Below are positions 37,198-45,887 of a DNA stretch of 63,108 nucleotides, in pieces. The notes beneath the pieces were generated by a model. The model searched no databases, was not told where the DNA came from, and saw nothing but the letters and a program-made list of their open reading frames with translations. The position numbers and the translations under genes were made by a program. Position 1 is the first letter of the stretch; every line of letters begins with the position of its first letter. The stretch covers positions 1 to 63,108 of the forward strand of contig DASTYK010000126.1 in assembly GCA_035764935.1 (NCBI GenBank), read 5' to 3'. Source of the stretch: Longimicrobiales bacterium (lineage in GTDB: Bacteria; Gemmatimonadota; Gemmatimonadetes; Longimicrobiales; RSA9).

Positions 37198-38054
37198 TGC
37201 CATACGCGCTGCGTGAAGCTGCCAACGCGTTCCGCCGGTCGCCTCTGCTGATCGGGCTGTCTGCGCTGATGATCGCGATTTCCCTGTTCGTCGTCGGGCT
37301 GTTCGGCCTGGCCGCCTACAATATCCGGCTCGTGATCGAGGACGTGGAGGCACGCGTCGAAATCGTCGCCTACCTACGCGACGACGCGTCGCCTGCCGAC
37401 GTCCGCCTGGCGGAGACCGACATCCGCGCGTTCCCGGAGGTCCGGGACGTACGCCACATCTCGCGCGAGCAGGCGCTGATCATTGCGCGCAACGAGCTCC
37501 CGGAGTTCGCCGCGCTGTTCGGAGACCTGGAGGGCAATCCCCTGCCCGCCTCCCTCGAGATCGCGCTCCGCCCCCATCAGCAGGGACCCGCTGCCATCGC
37601 CGCCGTCGCTGACCGCATTCGGCTCTATCCCGTGGTCGAAGACGTGACATACGGCCAGGAGTGGCTCGACACGGTGTACCTGCTGCGCCGCGTTGCGGCG
37701 GTGACCACTGCCGTCCTCGGCTCCGCCTTTGCCGCCGTCGCCGCCCTGATCATTGCATCCGCGATCCGGCTCGCGATCTTCGCGCGCCGCGACGAGATCT
37801 CGATCATGCGACTCGTCGGCGCGACCGACGGCTTCATCCGCCGTCCCTTTGTGCTGGAGGGCATGCTCACCGGCGTGCTCGGCGCCCTGCTCGCGCTGCT
37901 GCTGACCTGGGGCGCATTCCGGGTGCTCTCCCGATCGGTGTTCGACCTCGACTGGCTGCCCCCTCACTGGGTGCTTGCCGGCGTGATCGCGGGCACGATC
38001 TTCGGCGCCGCGGCGAGCATGCTCGCCGTGCGACATCACCTGCGCGACGTGTGA
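37194..38054 (+). CDS. ftsX: Cell-division protein FtsX
   Basis: A 286-residue membrane protein with four spans (about residues 20-45, 165-190, 215-240, 258-280) and a large periplasmic loop after span 1 (VEIVAYLRDDASPADVRLAE), the region that contacts EnvC-type activators. RREISIMRLVG-like sequence (RRDEISIMRLVGATDGFIRRPF) between spans 2 and 3 is the family hallmark. GTG 37194 or ATG 37197 could start it; the GTG overlaps the ftsE stop. Confidence 0.93.
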   Translation: MMPYALREAANAFRRSPLLIGLSALMIAISLFVVGLFGLAAYNIRLVIEDVEARVEIVAYLRDDASPADVRLAETDIRAFPEVRDVRHISREQALIIARNELPEFAALFGDLEGNPLPASLEIALRPHQQGPAAIAAVADRIRLYPVVEDVTYGQEWLDTVYLLRRVAAVTTAVLGSAFAAVAALIIASAIRLAIFARRDEISIMRLVGATDGFIRRPFVLEGMLTGVLGALLALLLTWGAFRVLSRSVFDLDWLPPHWVLAGVIAGTIFGAAASMLAVRHHLRDV

Positions 38055-39292
38055 TGCGGTTCGGGCGTTGCCTGCTGCTGCTCGTCGTCCTGTTGCCGGT
38101 TGCGGTGCCCCGTGCTGCGCGGGCACAGGTGCAGGAGCTGCGCGCCAGTGAAGCCAAGCTGGACTCCATCCGGCAGGAGCAGGATCGGCTGCAACAGGAG
38201 CTGCAGACGCTGCGCTCGCGCGTCCGCGATGCATCCGACGAGCTGACCAACATCGCCCGCCAGCGGGAAGCATCTGCGAGCGCACTGCTCGAGCTCGACT
38301 ACCAGACGCAGCTTCTCGACGAGAGCGCCGACAGCCTGGAACAGCAGCTCGCAAGCACGCAGGCGCAGGTGCGGCACCGCACGGGCCAGCTTGGGCGACG
38401 GCTGCGTTCGATCTACAAGCGAGGCCCGCTGCACTCGGTGCGCGTGCTGCTCACCGCTGAAAGCTTTGCGGACCTGATCAACCGCTACCGCTATCTCCAC
38501 ATACTCGCGCGGCGCGACCGTGCGATGATCGAGGAGGTGAGGGGACTCGAGCGCTCCCTCGTCGCTCAGAACCGCACACTGCAGGAGACGCTGCAGCAGA
38601 TCGAGCTGCTGCGTTCGCAGAAGGAAGCGGAGGTCGCCGAGCTGGAGCGGCTCGAACAGCAAAGCGAAAGCGCGCTCCGGCAGTACCGCAACGCGCAGAC
38701 ACGGACGGAGAGCCGGCTGGAGCGACTCGCCGAGGACGAGCGAGCCATGACATCGCTGATCGCGCGGCTCGAGCGCGAGCGCGTCGAACGGGAACGCGCA
38801 GAGGCGAACCGGAACCGCGGCGGCTCCCGGACCGGAGCTCCGGTGGCCGATGCCCCCGCATCCATCGGGACGCGCGACCTCGGCACCCTCGCCTGGCCGG
38901 TCGACGGCCGCATCATCTACCGCTTCGGCCCGGAACGGCGGCCGAATGGCGTCGTGCTGCGCAACCAGGGAATCGGCATCGCGACAGCGGCCGGCACTCC
39001 GGTGCGGGCGGTCGAGACCGGCACCGTCGTGCTCGCCCGTCCGTTCGAAGGGTATGGCCCGACCGTGATGGTGAGCCACGGCGGCGGCTACTACACGCTC
39101 TACCTGTACCTCGGCCGTATCGACGTGGCGGAAGGCCAGACGGTAGCCGCGGGAGCCACGGTGGGAACCGTCGGTGGCGAGCAGACGCCGGAAGGCGCTC
39201 ACATCGAGTTCCAGGTGCGCGCGCCGGTGCGCACCGGCGTACCGGAGGCGGTCGATCCGCTGCGCTGGCTGCGGGAGCGGGCGGGCTCATGA
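38054..39292 (+). CDS. envC: EnvC-like murein hydrolase activator (coiled coil plus degenerate LytM domain)
   Basis: A 412-residue exported protein: signal peptide (LLLLVVLLPVAVPRAARAQ), a long coiled coil (about residues 25-255) and a LytM/M23 domain (about 285-410). Two of the metal or catalytic positions look lost: the first region reads RFGPERRPNGVVLRNQG without the His-x3-Asp, and the middle reads YTLYLYL where active enzymes have Y-x-H-L; HIEFQV is kept. This matches EnvC, which does not cut peptidoglycan but activates amidases under FtsEX control. It is coupled to ftsX (TGATG). Confidence 0.88.
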   Translation: MRFGRCLLLLVVLLPVAVPRAARAQVQELRASEAKLDSIRQEQDRLQQELQTLRSRVRDASDELTNIARQREASASALLELDYQTQLLDESADSLEQQLASTQAQVRHRTGQLGRRLRSIYKRGPLHSVRVLLTAESFADLINRYRYLHILARRDRAMIEEVRGLERSLVAQNRTLQETLQQIELLRSQKEAEVAELERLEQQSESALRQYRNAQTRTESRLERLAEDERAMTSLIARLERERVERERAEANRNRGGSRTGAPVADAPASIGTRDLGTLAWPVDGRIIYRFGPERRPNGVVLRNQGIGIATAAGTPVRAVETGTVVLARPFEGYGPTVMVSHGGGYYTLYLYLGRIDVAEGQTVAAGATVGTVGGEQTPEGAHIEFQVRAPVRTGVPEAVDPLRWLRERAGS

Positions 39293-39380
39293 ACGTTTGT
39301 ACCGGGATGATGATTTTGGCTCGATACGCGCTGCGGGGCATGACGCGAGTCGGCCGCTGCGTTTCGACGGACGGGAACTG

Positions 39381-40529
39381 ATGGCACGTCCCGGGTTGCC
39401 GCCCGTGCAGGGCCACGAGGAGGTGCGGCATGCGCTGCTGCGGGCGTTCCAGGCGGGTGAGCTTGCGACGTCGCTGCTCGTGCATGGCCCGCCCGGTGTC
39501 GGCAAGCAGCGGCTGGCCCTCTGGCTCGGGCAGCTGCTGCTCTGTGCGCAGCCGACCACAGAGGGCCCCTGTGACACGTGTCAGCCATGCCGCCTGGTGC
39601 TGCGGCTGGAGCACCCCGACCTGCACTGGTTCTTTCCGCTCGTCCGCCCGAAGGGGGCGAGCGCGGACCGGCTGCAGGACGCGCTCGAGGACGCGCGCGC
39701 AGCGGAGATCGAAGCGCGACGCACGCAGCCGCTGCGCCCCCCCGCGCCCGGCGAGCCCACCGGCATCTTCCTCGCCCAGGTACAGACGCTCCGCCGACTG
39801 GTCACTGCTCGCCCGGCAATGGGCGCCCGCAAGGTCTTCGTCGTCGGCCAGGCGGAACGGCTGGTGCCGCAGGAGTCCAGCCCCGAGGCCGCGAACGCGC
39901 TGCTGAAGATCCTGGAGGAGCCGCCCGCGGATACAACCATTGTCCTGACCGCGTCGGACCCGGAAGCCCTGCTGCCGACCATCCGTTCTCGAACGCTCGG
40001 AGTGCGCCTGCGCTCGCTCCCGGAACCCGAGGTCGCAGCATTTCTCGAGCAGACGGCGGGAATCCCGGCAGACGAGGCGCGCAGGCGCGCACGCATCGCC
40101 GAGGGCAGCATCGGTCGGGCGCTGGGCTACGCTCCTGATGGTGCGCTCGAGGAGCTGCGGCAGCAGGCCCGTGACCTCCTCGCCGCAGCCCTCGACAGCG
40201 ATGAGGCAGCACGACTCCAGGCGGCGCACGGCCAGTCGCCGGCAGGCGCGCGGGGTGCTTTCAGCGACGTTCTCGAACAGCTCGCGCGTTGGATCCGCGA
40301 CCTCGCCGCCGTCGCGAGCGGCGCAGAGGACCTCGTGATCAACGTCGACGCGATCGACTGGCTTCGGCGCAGTGCCGACCCGGAGTTTGCCGGTACCCGC
40401 GCCGCGGAGGCGATTGCCGCCGTGGAAACGGCCATGGACCTGGCGCAGGGCAACGTCAACCCCCAGCTCGTGCTGGCGGACCTGCTGCGCACGCTGAGGC
40501 TGCTCAGGCCCGCCGGAGTACGCGCGTAG
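39381..40529 (+). CDS. holB: DNA polymerase III delta' subunit (clamp-loader)
   Basis: A 382-residue clamp-loader AAA protein. LLVHGPPGVGKQRLA is the P-loop, CDTCQPC with a Cys upstream (LLLCAQ) the zinc module, KVFVVGQAERL the Walker B region, NALLKILEEPP and RSRTLGVRLR the sensor/SRC region. The C-terminal part is the collar domain. It loads the sliding clamp in DNA replication. The start ATG has only a weak Shine-Dalgarno. It lies 88 bases after envC. Confidence 0.9.
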   Translation: MARPGLPPVQGHEEVRHALLRAFQAGELATSLLVHGPPGVGKQRLALWLGQLLLCAQPTTEGPCDTCQPCRLVLRLEHPDLHWFFPLVRPKGASADRLQDALEDARAAEIEARRTQPLRPPAPGEPTGIFLAQVQTLRRLVTARPAMGARKVFVVGQAERLVPQESSPEAANALLKILEEPPADTTIVLTASDPEALLPTIRSRTLGVRLRSLPEPEVAAFLEQTAGIPADEARRRARIAEGSIGRALGYAPDGALEELRQQARDLLAAALDSDEAARLQAAHGQSPAGARGAFSDVLEQLARWIRDLAAVASGAEDLVINVDAIDWLRRSADPEFAGTRAAEAIAAVETAMDLAQGNVNPQLVLADLLRTLRLLRPAGVRA

Positions 40530-40562
40530 CTCGTTCAGCAGCAACGAGATAGAAGAAAATCC

Positions 40563-40591
40563 TACCCGGGCGGTGCGGAGGGCGCTAAACT
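40563..40591 (+). promoter_or_regulatory. Candidate promoter of moaC (TACCCG, TAAACT)
   Basis: TAAACT (40586-40591) ends seven bases before GTG 40599; TACCCG (40563-40568) lies 17 bases above. The -35 is weak. If used, the transcript would be leaderless. Confidence 0.3.
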
Positions 40592-40598
40592 TCTGCCC

Positions 40599-41141
40599 GT
40601 GAGCATGTCCCGGAGCGCGGCCCGGACTCCGTCCGGAGACTCCCCGCCGCACGAACTGACGCATCTGGACGAGGCAGGCCGACCGACGATGGTCGACACA
40701 GGCGCCAAGGCGGCAACCGACCGCCGCGCCACTGCCACCGGTGCGCTCCGGATGTCCGAGGAAGCGTTTGCCGCCCTGCAGTCGGGGCGGACGCCGAAGG
40801 GTGACCCGCTGGTGGTCGCCCGGATTGCCGGGATCCAGGCAGCGAAGCGGACGTCGGACCTGATTCCGCTGTGTCATCCGCTGCCACTGAGCCATGTGTC
40901 GGTCGAGATCGAGCCCGACGCAGGGCTCCCCGGTGTGAGGGCACGGGCGACAGTGCGCGTTCACGGTCGCACCGGTGTCGAGATGGAGGCGTTGACGGCT
41001 GTTTCGGTCGCGTTGCTGACTGCCTACGACATGCTGAAGGCGGTCGACCGGACGATGCGCATCGAGGATGTGCACGTGACGGCGAAGAGCGGCGGCCGGA
41101 GCGGCGACTGGTCAGCGCAGAACAACGGAGAAACTGCATGA
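40599..41141 (+). CDS. moaC: Cyclic pyranopterin monophosphate synthase MoaC
   Basis: A 180-residue MoaC, which converts the MoaA product to cyclic pyranopterin monophosphate in molybdenum cofactor synthesis. [34 protein letters not shown] and [20 protein letters not shown] are family signatures; the catalytic Lys/Asp pair sits in DMLKAVD and AKSGG. About 20 extra N-terminal residues; ATG 40605 is an alternative start. No other cofactor genes are near. It overlaps the transglycosylase gene (ATGA). Confidence 0.95.
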   Translation: MSMSRSAARTPSGDSPPHELTHLDEAGRPTMVDTGAKAATDRRATATGALRMSEEAFAALQSGRTPKGDPLVVARIAGIQAAKRTSDLIPLCHPLPLSHVSVEIEPDAGLPGVRARATVRVHGRTGVEMEALTAVSVALLTAYDMLKAVDRTMRIEDVHVTAKSGGRSGDWSAQNNGETA

Positions 41142-41875
41142 TGCCCGGTGGCTTCTGGCGCTGGGAGTACGATGGCAGCAACGACCGGCGCGCTTCGACG
41201 CTCCGTCAGTGGGAGCACGGCAACGTCAGCCCGGCGCAGCGGTTCGGCAGTCGCGCCTGGAAGGCAGCTCGCGTCTCTGCCAAGGTGATCGCGATCGGCG
41301 CGATTGCGTTCGTGGCCGGCGCTGCGATCACGGCAGGCCCGGACAGCGCCATCGCGAACGCTCAGCTTCGCAATCAGCTCGGCCGCATCGAGAGCACGCT
41401 GCAGGCACGCGAGGGCGAGCTTTCCCTCGCCCGGCTCGAGATGAAGCGGCTGCAGGCGATCATGACGTACTCGGATCAGTACGAGATCCCCGCAGACCTG
41501 GCGGCGGCAATCTATGACGCCGCACGCGCCGAGGGCATCGAGCCCGCACTCGCGTTTTCGCTGGTGCGGGTGGAGAGTGAGTTCCGCCTGCGGGCGGTCA
41601 GCTCCGTCGGTGCCGTGGGGCTCACACAGGTGATGCCGTCGACCGCGCAGATCCTGCAGCCGGGGATCAACAGGTCACAGCTTTTCGAGCGGGATACGAA
41701 CCTGCGGCTGGGGTTCCGTTACCTGAACGACATGCTCCGTCAGTACGAGGGCGACCTGCGGCTGGCACTGCTCGCCTACAACCGGGGGCCCGGACGCGTG
41801 GATGAGATCCTGCGCGGCGGCGGCGATCCCGGAAACGGCTACGCGCGCAAGGTGCTGGGTCGGCCGACCGAGTAG
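41138..41875 (+). CDS. Membrane-anchored lytic transglycosylase (SLT domain)
   Basis: A 245-residue protein: a basic, aromatic N-terminal tail in the cytoplasm, one span (about residues 46-66), a short coiled coil ([20 protein letters not shown]), then an SLT domain with the catalytic Glu in [20 protein letters not shown], the motif [10 protein letters not shown], and [13 protein letters not shown]. It cleaves peptidoglycan glycan strands to anhydromuramic ends. The terminator at 41901 closes the unit. Confidence 0.9.
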   Translation: MMPGGFWRWEYDGSNDRRASTLRQWEHGNVSPAQRFGSRAWKAARVSAKVIAIGAIAFVAGAAITAGPDSAIANAQLRNQLGRIESTLQAREGELSLARLEMKRLQAIMTYSDQYEIPADLAAAIYDAARAEGIEPALAFSLVRVESEFRLRAVSSVGAVGLTQVMPSTAQILQPGINRSQLFERDTNLRLGFRYLNDMLRQYEGDLRLALLAYNRGPGRVDEILRGGGDPGNGYARKVLGRPTE

Positions 41876-41900
41876 CGCCATACGGGCTTCCGCAGGATCG

Positions 41901-41937
41901 ACGGGCCGCGAGCTTCTGCCTCGCGGCCCGTCTTTCG
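41901..41937 (+). terminator. Intrinsic terminator after the transglycosylase gene
   Basis: ACGGGCCGCGAG (41901-41912) pairs with CTCGCGGCCCGT (41920-41931), followed by CTTTCGTT. The T-rich tail reaches the stop codon of the convergent small gene. Confidence 0.85.
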
Positions 41938-41938
41938 T

Positions 41939-42166
41939 TCAGTCGCAGCTGCGCGGCCGTTCCCGCGGCGGTAAAGCGGGATCCTCCACCTCCTGCACCT
42001 CGTCCTCCGCAATCCCGACGATCTCGCCGTTCCCGAACTCGACGAGGTAGCCCTCGCGCGCCGTCGCGCTGTTCTCCGGCCCCCAGTGGCCCACCACCTC
42101 GCCGACCTGGCCGGCGTAGGGGCGCGACTGCTCGTATTGCGGATTCGTGACTCTGACCCAGTGCAT
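41939..42166 (-). CDS. Small conserved protein, SH3-like
   Basis: A 75-residue soluble protein starting MHWVRVTNPQYEQSRPYAG, with a beta-rich core (GQVGEVVGHWGP, GYLVEFGNGEIVGIAEDEV) that looks like an SH3/KOW-type barrel and an acidic then Pro/Arg tail. GGGAG lies six bases before the ATG at 42166, which fixes the start. It follows a very stable hairpin. No function known to me. Confidence 0.65.
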   Translation of the reverse strand: MHWVRVTNPQYEQSRPYAGQVGEVVGHWGPENSATAREGYLVEFGNGEIVGIAEDEVQEVEDPALPPRERPRSCD

Positions 42167-42203
42167 GACATGCTCCCGCTGCGGTTCGTCCACCCGCAAC
42201 GCA

Positions 42204-42239
42204 GGAGGCGCGCCAGCACTCTCGTGCCGGCGCGCCTCC
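42204..42239. other. Very stable hairpin without T-run upstream of the small gene
   Basis: GGAGGCGCGCC (42204-42214) pairs perfectly with GGCGCGCCTCC (42229-42239); inside, GCAC and GTGC close a TCTC loop after one mismatch. No T-tract follows on either strand. It lies 38 bases before the small gene and about 90 bases after mltD, so it may stabilise an mRNA end or act as a leader structure. Confidence 0.6.
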
Positions 42240-42326
42240 CGGTGCTGCATTGCGCGCGGATCAGACAGCCATGCTCCCATGCAGCGCGCACATATGGCAG
42301 CAAGACCCGTGAACGTCAGCTGAGCG

Positions 42327-43652
42327 TCATGCGGTCACGCGCAGCTTCTGACCCGGATGGATGACGCTGCGACCGCTCAGCCCGTTCCAGGCACGAAGCT
42401 GGTTCATCGATACGTCGTAGCGACGCGCGATCGTCCACAGACTCTCCCCACGACGCACCTGGTGGAACCGCGCCTCCGCAGCGCTGCTCGAGGCAACCGC
42501 AGCCCCGCCGCTCCGGCCAGGCACGCGCAGCACCTGACCCACCTGCAGCCGCCTCGGCGAGATGTTGTCGTTCGCCTGCTGCAGGGCACCCACACTGACG
42601 CCGTAACGTCGCGCAATATGACTCAACGTCTCTCCGCGCAGCACACGGTGTGTCGGCGCATTGGCGAGCGCCGCCTCGTGGCGCGCCGCCTCGGCACGCA
42701 CCTCACGGAAGATGCGCGGAAAGTTCACGGCGAACTGCTCCGCCGTACCGCTCGGAAGGCGCACCGGCCACGCACGTCCCTCCGGTGTGGCGCCCGCCAC
42801 GAGGTGCGTGTTCAGATCCCCGATCGAATCGACCGGCAGAGACACGGCGCGCGCGATCGCGTCCAGGCTCACCGCACCCGGCACCCAGGTCACATCGAAC
42901 GACAGCGGCTCCTGGTACACCAGGTCCGTGAAGCCGTACTTCTCCGGCTCCTTCGCGATGTGACCCGCAGCCAGCATGAGCGGCACATAATCACGCGTCT
43001 CACGCGGCAGCCGGTGGGCGATCTTCCAGAAGTGTTCGTCCGTGCCACGCTCCGTGCCGAACATCTCGCGCATGATGCGGCCGACGCGGTTCTCCCCCGT
43101 GTTGTACGATGCCGCTGCCAGGTACCAGCTGCCGAAGCGGTCATACAGGTCCTGCAGGTAGTCCAGCGCCGCATCCGTCGACTTGATCGGATCGCGACGC
43201 TCGTCCACCACACCAGTCACTTCCAGCCCGTAGCGCTGCCCCGTCTCCGCAATGAACTGCCAGATCCCGGACGCCGCAGCACTCGAGTACGCCTTCGGCG
43301 AAAATCCGCTTTCGATCAGCGCGAGGTACAGCAGGTCCTCGGGCATGCCACGTTCCCGCAGCTCGGCCTGGATCATCGGACCGTACCGCCCCGACCGCTC
43401 CAGCCACAGCTTCGTGCGGTCGCGGTTGCGCCCTGTCAGAAAGTCGATCCAGTCTTCCACGCGCTCGTTACGCGTGACCGTGATGTCCCACGTGACCACG
43501 TCATCCGATAGCGCTTCCGCCTCCGCCAGCACCTCCTCCATCGGCGCAGGCTCGACCGGCGGCTCCGGCCGGACCGACCACGCAGTCAGCAGTGCGGCCG
43601 ACATCGCAGCACCGCCCGTCAGCAGCATCTTCCAGTCGCGTCGATTCACCAT
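42327..43652 (-). CDS. mltD: MltD-like lytic transglycosylase with two LysM domains
   Basis: A 441-residue exported enzyme. N-terminal span (LLTGGAAMSAALLTAWS), SLT domain about residues 85-240 (ALIESGFSPKAYSSAAASGI with the catalytic Glu, WQFIAETGQRYGL, AASYNTGENRVGR), a linker domain, then LysM motifs at about 340-383 (HRVLRGETLSHIARRYGVSV) and 398-440 (HQVRRGESLWTIARRYDVSM) that bind peptidoglycan. AAGGAGG lies six bases before ATG 43652. It remodels the cell wall in the periplasm. Confidence 0.93.
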   Translation of the reverse strand: MVNRRDWKMLLTGGAAMSAALLTAWSVRPEPPVEPAPMEEVLAEAEALSDDVVTWDITVTRNERVEDWIDFLTGRNRDRTKLWLERSGRYGPMIQAELRERGMPEDLLYLALIESGFSPKAYSSAAASGIWQFIAETGQRYGLEVTGVVDERRDPIKSTDAALDYLQDLYDRFGSWYLAAASYNTGENRVGRIMREMFGTERGTDEHFWKIAHRLPRETRDYVPLMLAAGHIAKEPEKYGFTDLVYQEPLSFDVTWVPGAVSLDAIARAVSLPVDSIGDLNTHLVAGATPEGRAWPVRLPSGTAEQFAVNFPRIFREVRAEAARHEAALANAPTHRVLRGETLSHIARRYGVSVGALQQANDNISPRRLQVGQVLRVPGRSGGAAVASSSAAEARFHQVRRGESLWTIARRYDVSMNQLRAWNGLSGRSVIHPGQKLRVTA

Positions 43653-43717
43653 GGACCTCCTTCCCTGTCCGAGACCCGGACACACGACTCCCATGGCAAC
43701 TGCCGTGCTTCCAGTCA

Positions 43718-43743
43718 GCTTGTCTTGGATTCACTTCCAAGCT
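43718..43743. promoter_or_regulatory. Inverted repeat in the mltD upstream region
   Basis: CTTGGA (43724-43729) and TCCAAG (43736-43741) form a 6-6-6 palindrome, with AGCTTG/CAAGCT as an overlapping alternative pairing. It lies 70-90 bases upstream of mltD in a 296-base gap in which I see no clear promoter. Confidence 0.35.
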
Positions 43744-43948
43744 ACGGCCAGCGGACCGGGAGCGCAAGACCTAAGTCCATGTTTTGCAACGCATTAGGCT
43801 TATGCGACCGCAGTCCGCACGAGCGCTGCGGAGACGAGACACAGGGGCCAGATTCACGGGTAGAGCGATACTGGATGCAGCAGAAAGTGCACGGTGAGGG
43901 TCCTGCCGGACGGTCACTTTGCGCGGCAGACCTGGGGCCGGTGCCCGC

Positions 43949-44545
43949 CTATGTCCGGAGGAGCCGGTTGCCGAGCGTGCGGTTGAGGGCGTTCAGCACG
44001 GCGAGTGCGGCGGCGCGGCGGGGGTCCTCTCCCATGACCACGATGCCGACCAGCTTCTGACGATCCTCGGCGCGGGTGAGAGAGACGACGATCAGCTCGG
44101 CATCGAAGGCGCGCACCTGCTTGACACCGATCAGACGGACCTCGAGGGAGCTGCCGAGCGCCTGTTCCAGGGCACCGATGGTGGCGGCGGCGGCGGTCCG
44201 GATCTCGATCGCGTCACCGCGCTCGCCGGTCACGCCGCCCTCGTGGACCTGGCCGTTCCACTCGAGGTGCACCTTGACGTGGATCTGGTTGTCACGCTGC
44301 TCGATGCGCTCGATGCGATCGAAGCGAACGCGTTCGCGCTGCAGCATGGCGGCGCGGACCACGCATTCGATGGGAACTGCGGCGACGCCTGCGTGTGCGA
44401 GTGCATCGCGTGCTGCGGGCTCGATCGCAGTACGGCGGGCATCCGGGGAGCAGACGAGCCAGAGGGCACCCTCGGCGGTAGGCACGACGTCTTCGACGCC
44501 GGGAATCTCCCGGAGCCGCTCATGGAGGCCTGCGTCGGTCCACAT
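43949..44545 (-). CDS. Conserved protein of unknown function, paralogue of the gene at 12607
   Basis: A 198-residue soluble protein of two alpha/beta parts: residues 5-60 (LREIPGVEDVVPTAEGALWL) and 75-195 (VRFDRIERIEQRDNQIHVKV, RTAAAATIGALEQALG, VKQVRAFDAELIVVSL, DPRRAAALAVLNALNRTLG). The order and spacing of these segments match the 12607-13341 protein, which makes them paralogues. Function unknown. A clear promoter lies about 60 bases upstream. Confidence 0.7.
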   Translation of the reverse strand: MWTDAGLHERLREIPGVEDVVPTAEGALWLVCSPDARRTAIEPAARDALAHAGVAAVPIECVVRAAMLQRERVRFDRIERIEQRDNQIHVKVHLEWNGQVHEGGVTGERGDAIEIRTAAAATIGALEQALGSSLEVRLIGVKQVRAFDAELIVVSLTRAEDRQKLVGIVVMGEDPRRAAALAVLNALNRTLGNRLLRT

Positions 44546-44606
44546 CGGCGTCAGCTCACTCGAGACAAGGCTGTGCGAAACAGGGGAGGTAGACGGGAAT
44601 AGTGCG

Positions 44607-44636
44607 AAGGTATGCCGAGGATTGGCGCGATGTCAA
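44607..44636 (-). promoter_or_regulatory. Promoter (TTGACA, TACCTT) of the 43949 gene
   Basis: Minus strand TTGACA (44636-44631), 18 bases, TACCTT (44612-44607). Expected start near 44600 and a leader of about 55 bases. The -35 begins immediately after the T-run of the terminator of the preceding gene. Confidence 0.7.
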
Positions 44637-44638
44637 GC

Positions 44639-44680
44639 GAAAAAACAGTTGTGCCCCGGCTGAAAACGGCGGGGCACAAC
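44639..44680 (-). terminator. Intrinsic terminator of the eRF1-like gene
   Basis: Minus strand GTTGTGCCCCG (44680-44670) pairs with CGGGGCACAAC (44658-44648), closed further by CCG/CGG-type pairs around a TTTT loop, followed by TGTTTTTTCGC. Confidence 0.9.
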
Positions 44681-44702
44681 CGACTCGGCGGGCAGTGGCG
44701 GC

Positions 44703-45821
44703 TCAGAAGCGGAGCAGCGCGCCCACACCCTCGAGATCCCGCATGACGTCGCTTTCGACGAAGGCGACGTCGGCCTCCTGTGTGGTCGCGATCCGGACCA
44801 TCGACTCGGCGAGGTCGATGCCGTCGCGGACCTCGCCGCCGCAATACGGGCAGCCGCCGCTGCGGCGGGCGAGCACGAAGCCGCACTTCGTGCACTGGCC
44901 TCCGCTGGAATCGAGTCCGCGGGCGATGACGAGCGTCTCGACCTTGCCTTCCTGGAGCTGCTCGAGCGCGTCGTCGATGCCGGCAACGGCGAAGTGACCG
45001 GTGCGCACGCGCTCGCGGAGCTGATCGATGGATTCCGCTCGCGCGCGCAGGGTATGCATATCGAAGAAATCGCTCAGCCTTCCGATGATGGTTGGCGCGG
45101 GTTCGTCGACGCCGGCGGCGGCAACGTGCACGACGGCGTCTGCAATCGGCTGTGGCAGGAACTCGCGGAAGTGCGTCGTGTTCTCGTGGGTCCCGAGCAG
45201 CACCCATGCATCCGGCTTCCAGCGACGCTGATAGTCCTGCAGCTCGGCGGCGAACTCCCGGAAGAACGCGCGCGCCTCCTCTGCCTTTCGCTTCTGGTGG
45301 TCCTTTGCCGCCTCGCCCCCTGCCTGGACGTCGTGATTGGCGGGGTACTCCTCCTTTTCGATCAGCAGCTCATCCTCGACCGTGCTCATGCAAACGGTCA
45401 GAACGCGCATCCTGCGGCGATCGACGAGCACGATGGCGTGCCGCCGGCTGCTTTCCACCAGCTCGCGCAGTGGCCAGACCAGGGGCCGCTCACCGATGAC
45501 GAGCCGATTCTCCACGCGAACGGGAAACTGCAGCGCCTCGAACCACGAGCCGTCCAGCGTCGCGAAGATCGCGACGCCGCGATTACCCGGGCGGAACTCC
45601 TCGTCGATCCAGTTCTGCACGCGTGTCAGGATGCGCGCGACCGGTTCCCTGCGTCCGTTGTCGCTGTCCAGCTCGTCGAAGCGAGCGCGCTGCTGAGAAA
45701 GGAAGATTCCCCAGGTGCGTTTGTTGTCGGAATTGACGGACATATCCAGGTACAGTGACATCACGGCAGACTCGCCGGTGTCGGTGTCGATCAGTCGACG
45801 GACGTCCTTGAGAGCGATCAT
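44703..45821 (-). CDS. Bacterial archaeo-eukaryotic release-factor-like protein (baeRF/eRF1 fold)
   Basis: A 372-residue protein of the eRF1/Vms1-like superfamily found in some bacteria. Residues 1-125 resemble the bacterial N-domain (SLYLDMSVNSDNKRTW); 128-255 the eRF1 domain 2 fold (HAIVLVDRRRMRVLTV, DAWVLLGTHENTTHF); 265-372 domain 3 (QLQEGKVETLVIARGL) with a zinc ribbon CTKCG...CPYCGG at 310-328. At the position of the catalytic GGQ loop it has GGE (168-170), followed by a basic helix KDHQKRKAEEARAFF as in eRF1. Hydrolysis of peptidyl-tRNA is thus uncertain. GAGGGA precedes the ATG; it stands alone between two terminators. Superfamily call is from motif layout. Confidence 0.8.
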   Translation of the reverse strand: MIALKDVRRLIDTDTGESAVMSLYLDMSVNSDNKRTWGIFLSQQRARFDELDSDNGRREPVARILTRVQNWIDEEFRPGNRGVAIFATLDGSWFEALQFPVRVENRLVIGERPLVWPLRELVESSRRHAIVLVDRRRMRVLTVCMSTVEDELLIEKEEYPANHDVQAGGEAAKDHQKRKAEEARAFFREFAAELQDYQRRWKPDAWVLLGTHENTTHFREFLPQPIADAVVHVAAAGVDEPAPTIIGRLSDFFDMHTLRARAESIDQLRERVRTGHFAVAGIDDALEQLQEGKVETLVIARGLDSSGGQCTKCGFVLARRSGGCPYCGGEVRDGIDLAESMVRIATTQEADVAFVESDVMRDLEGVGALLRF

Positions 45822-45887
45822 CGCGTTGTTCCCTCGGTTGCCAGCGTCGTCGAGACGCCGCGCGGACAGCGCAGCGCTTCATCTGCA

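Noticed and set aside
44873-44900. A GGQ triplet (residues 307-309) in the eRF1-like protein taken as the catalytic loop
   Set aside because: It lies directly before the zinc-ribbon Cys of the third domain, not in domain 2 where the release-factor GGQ belongs.
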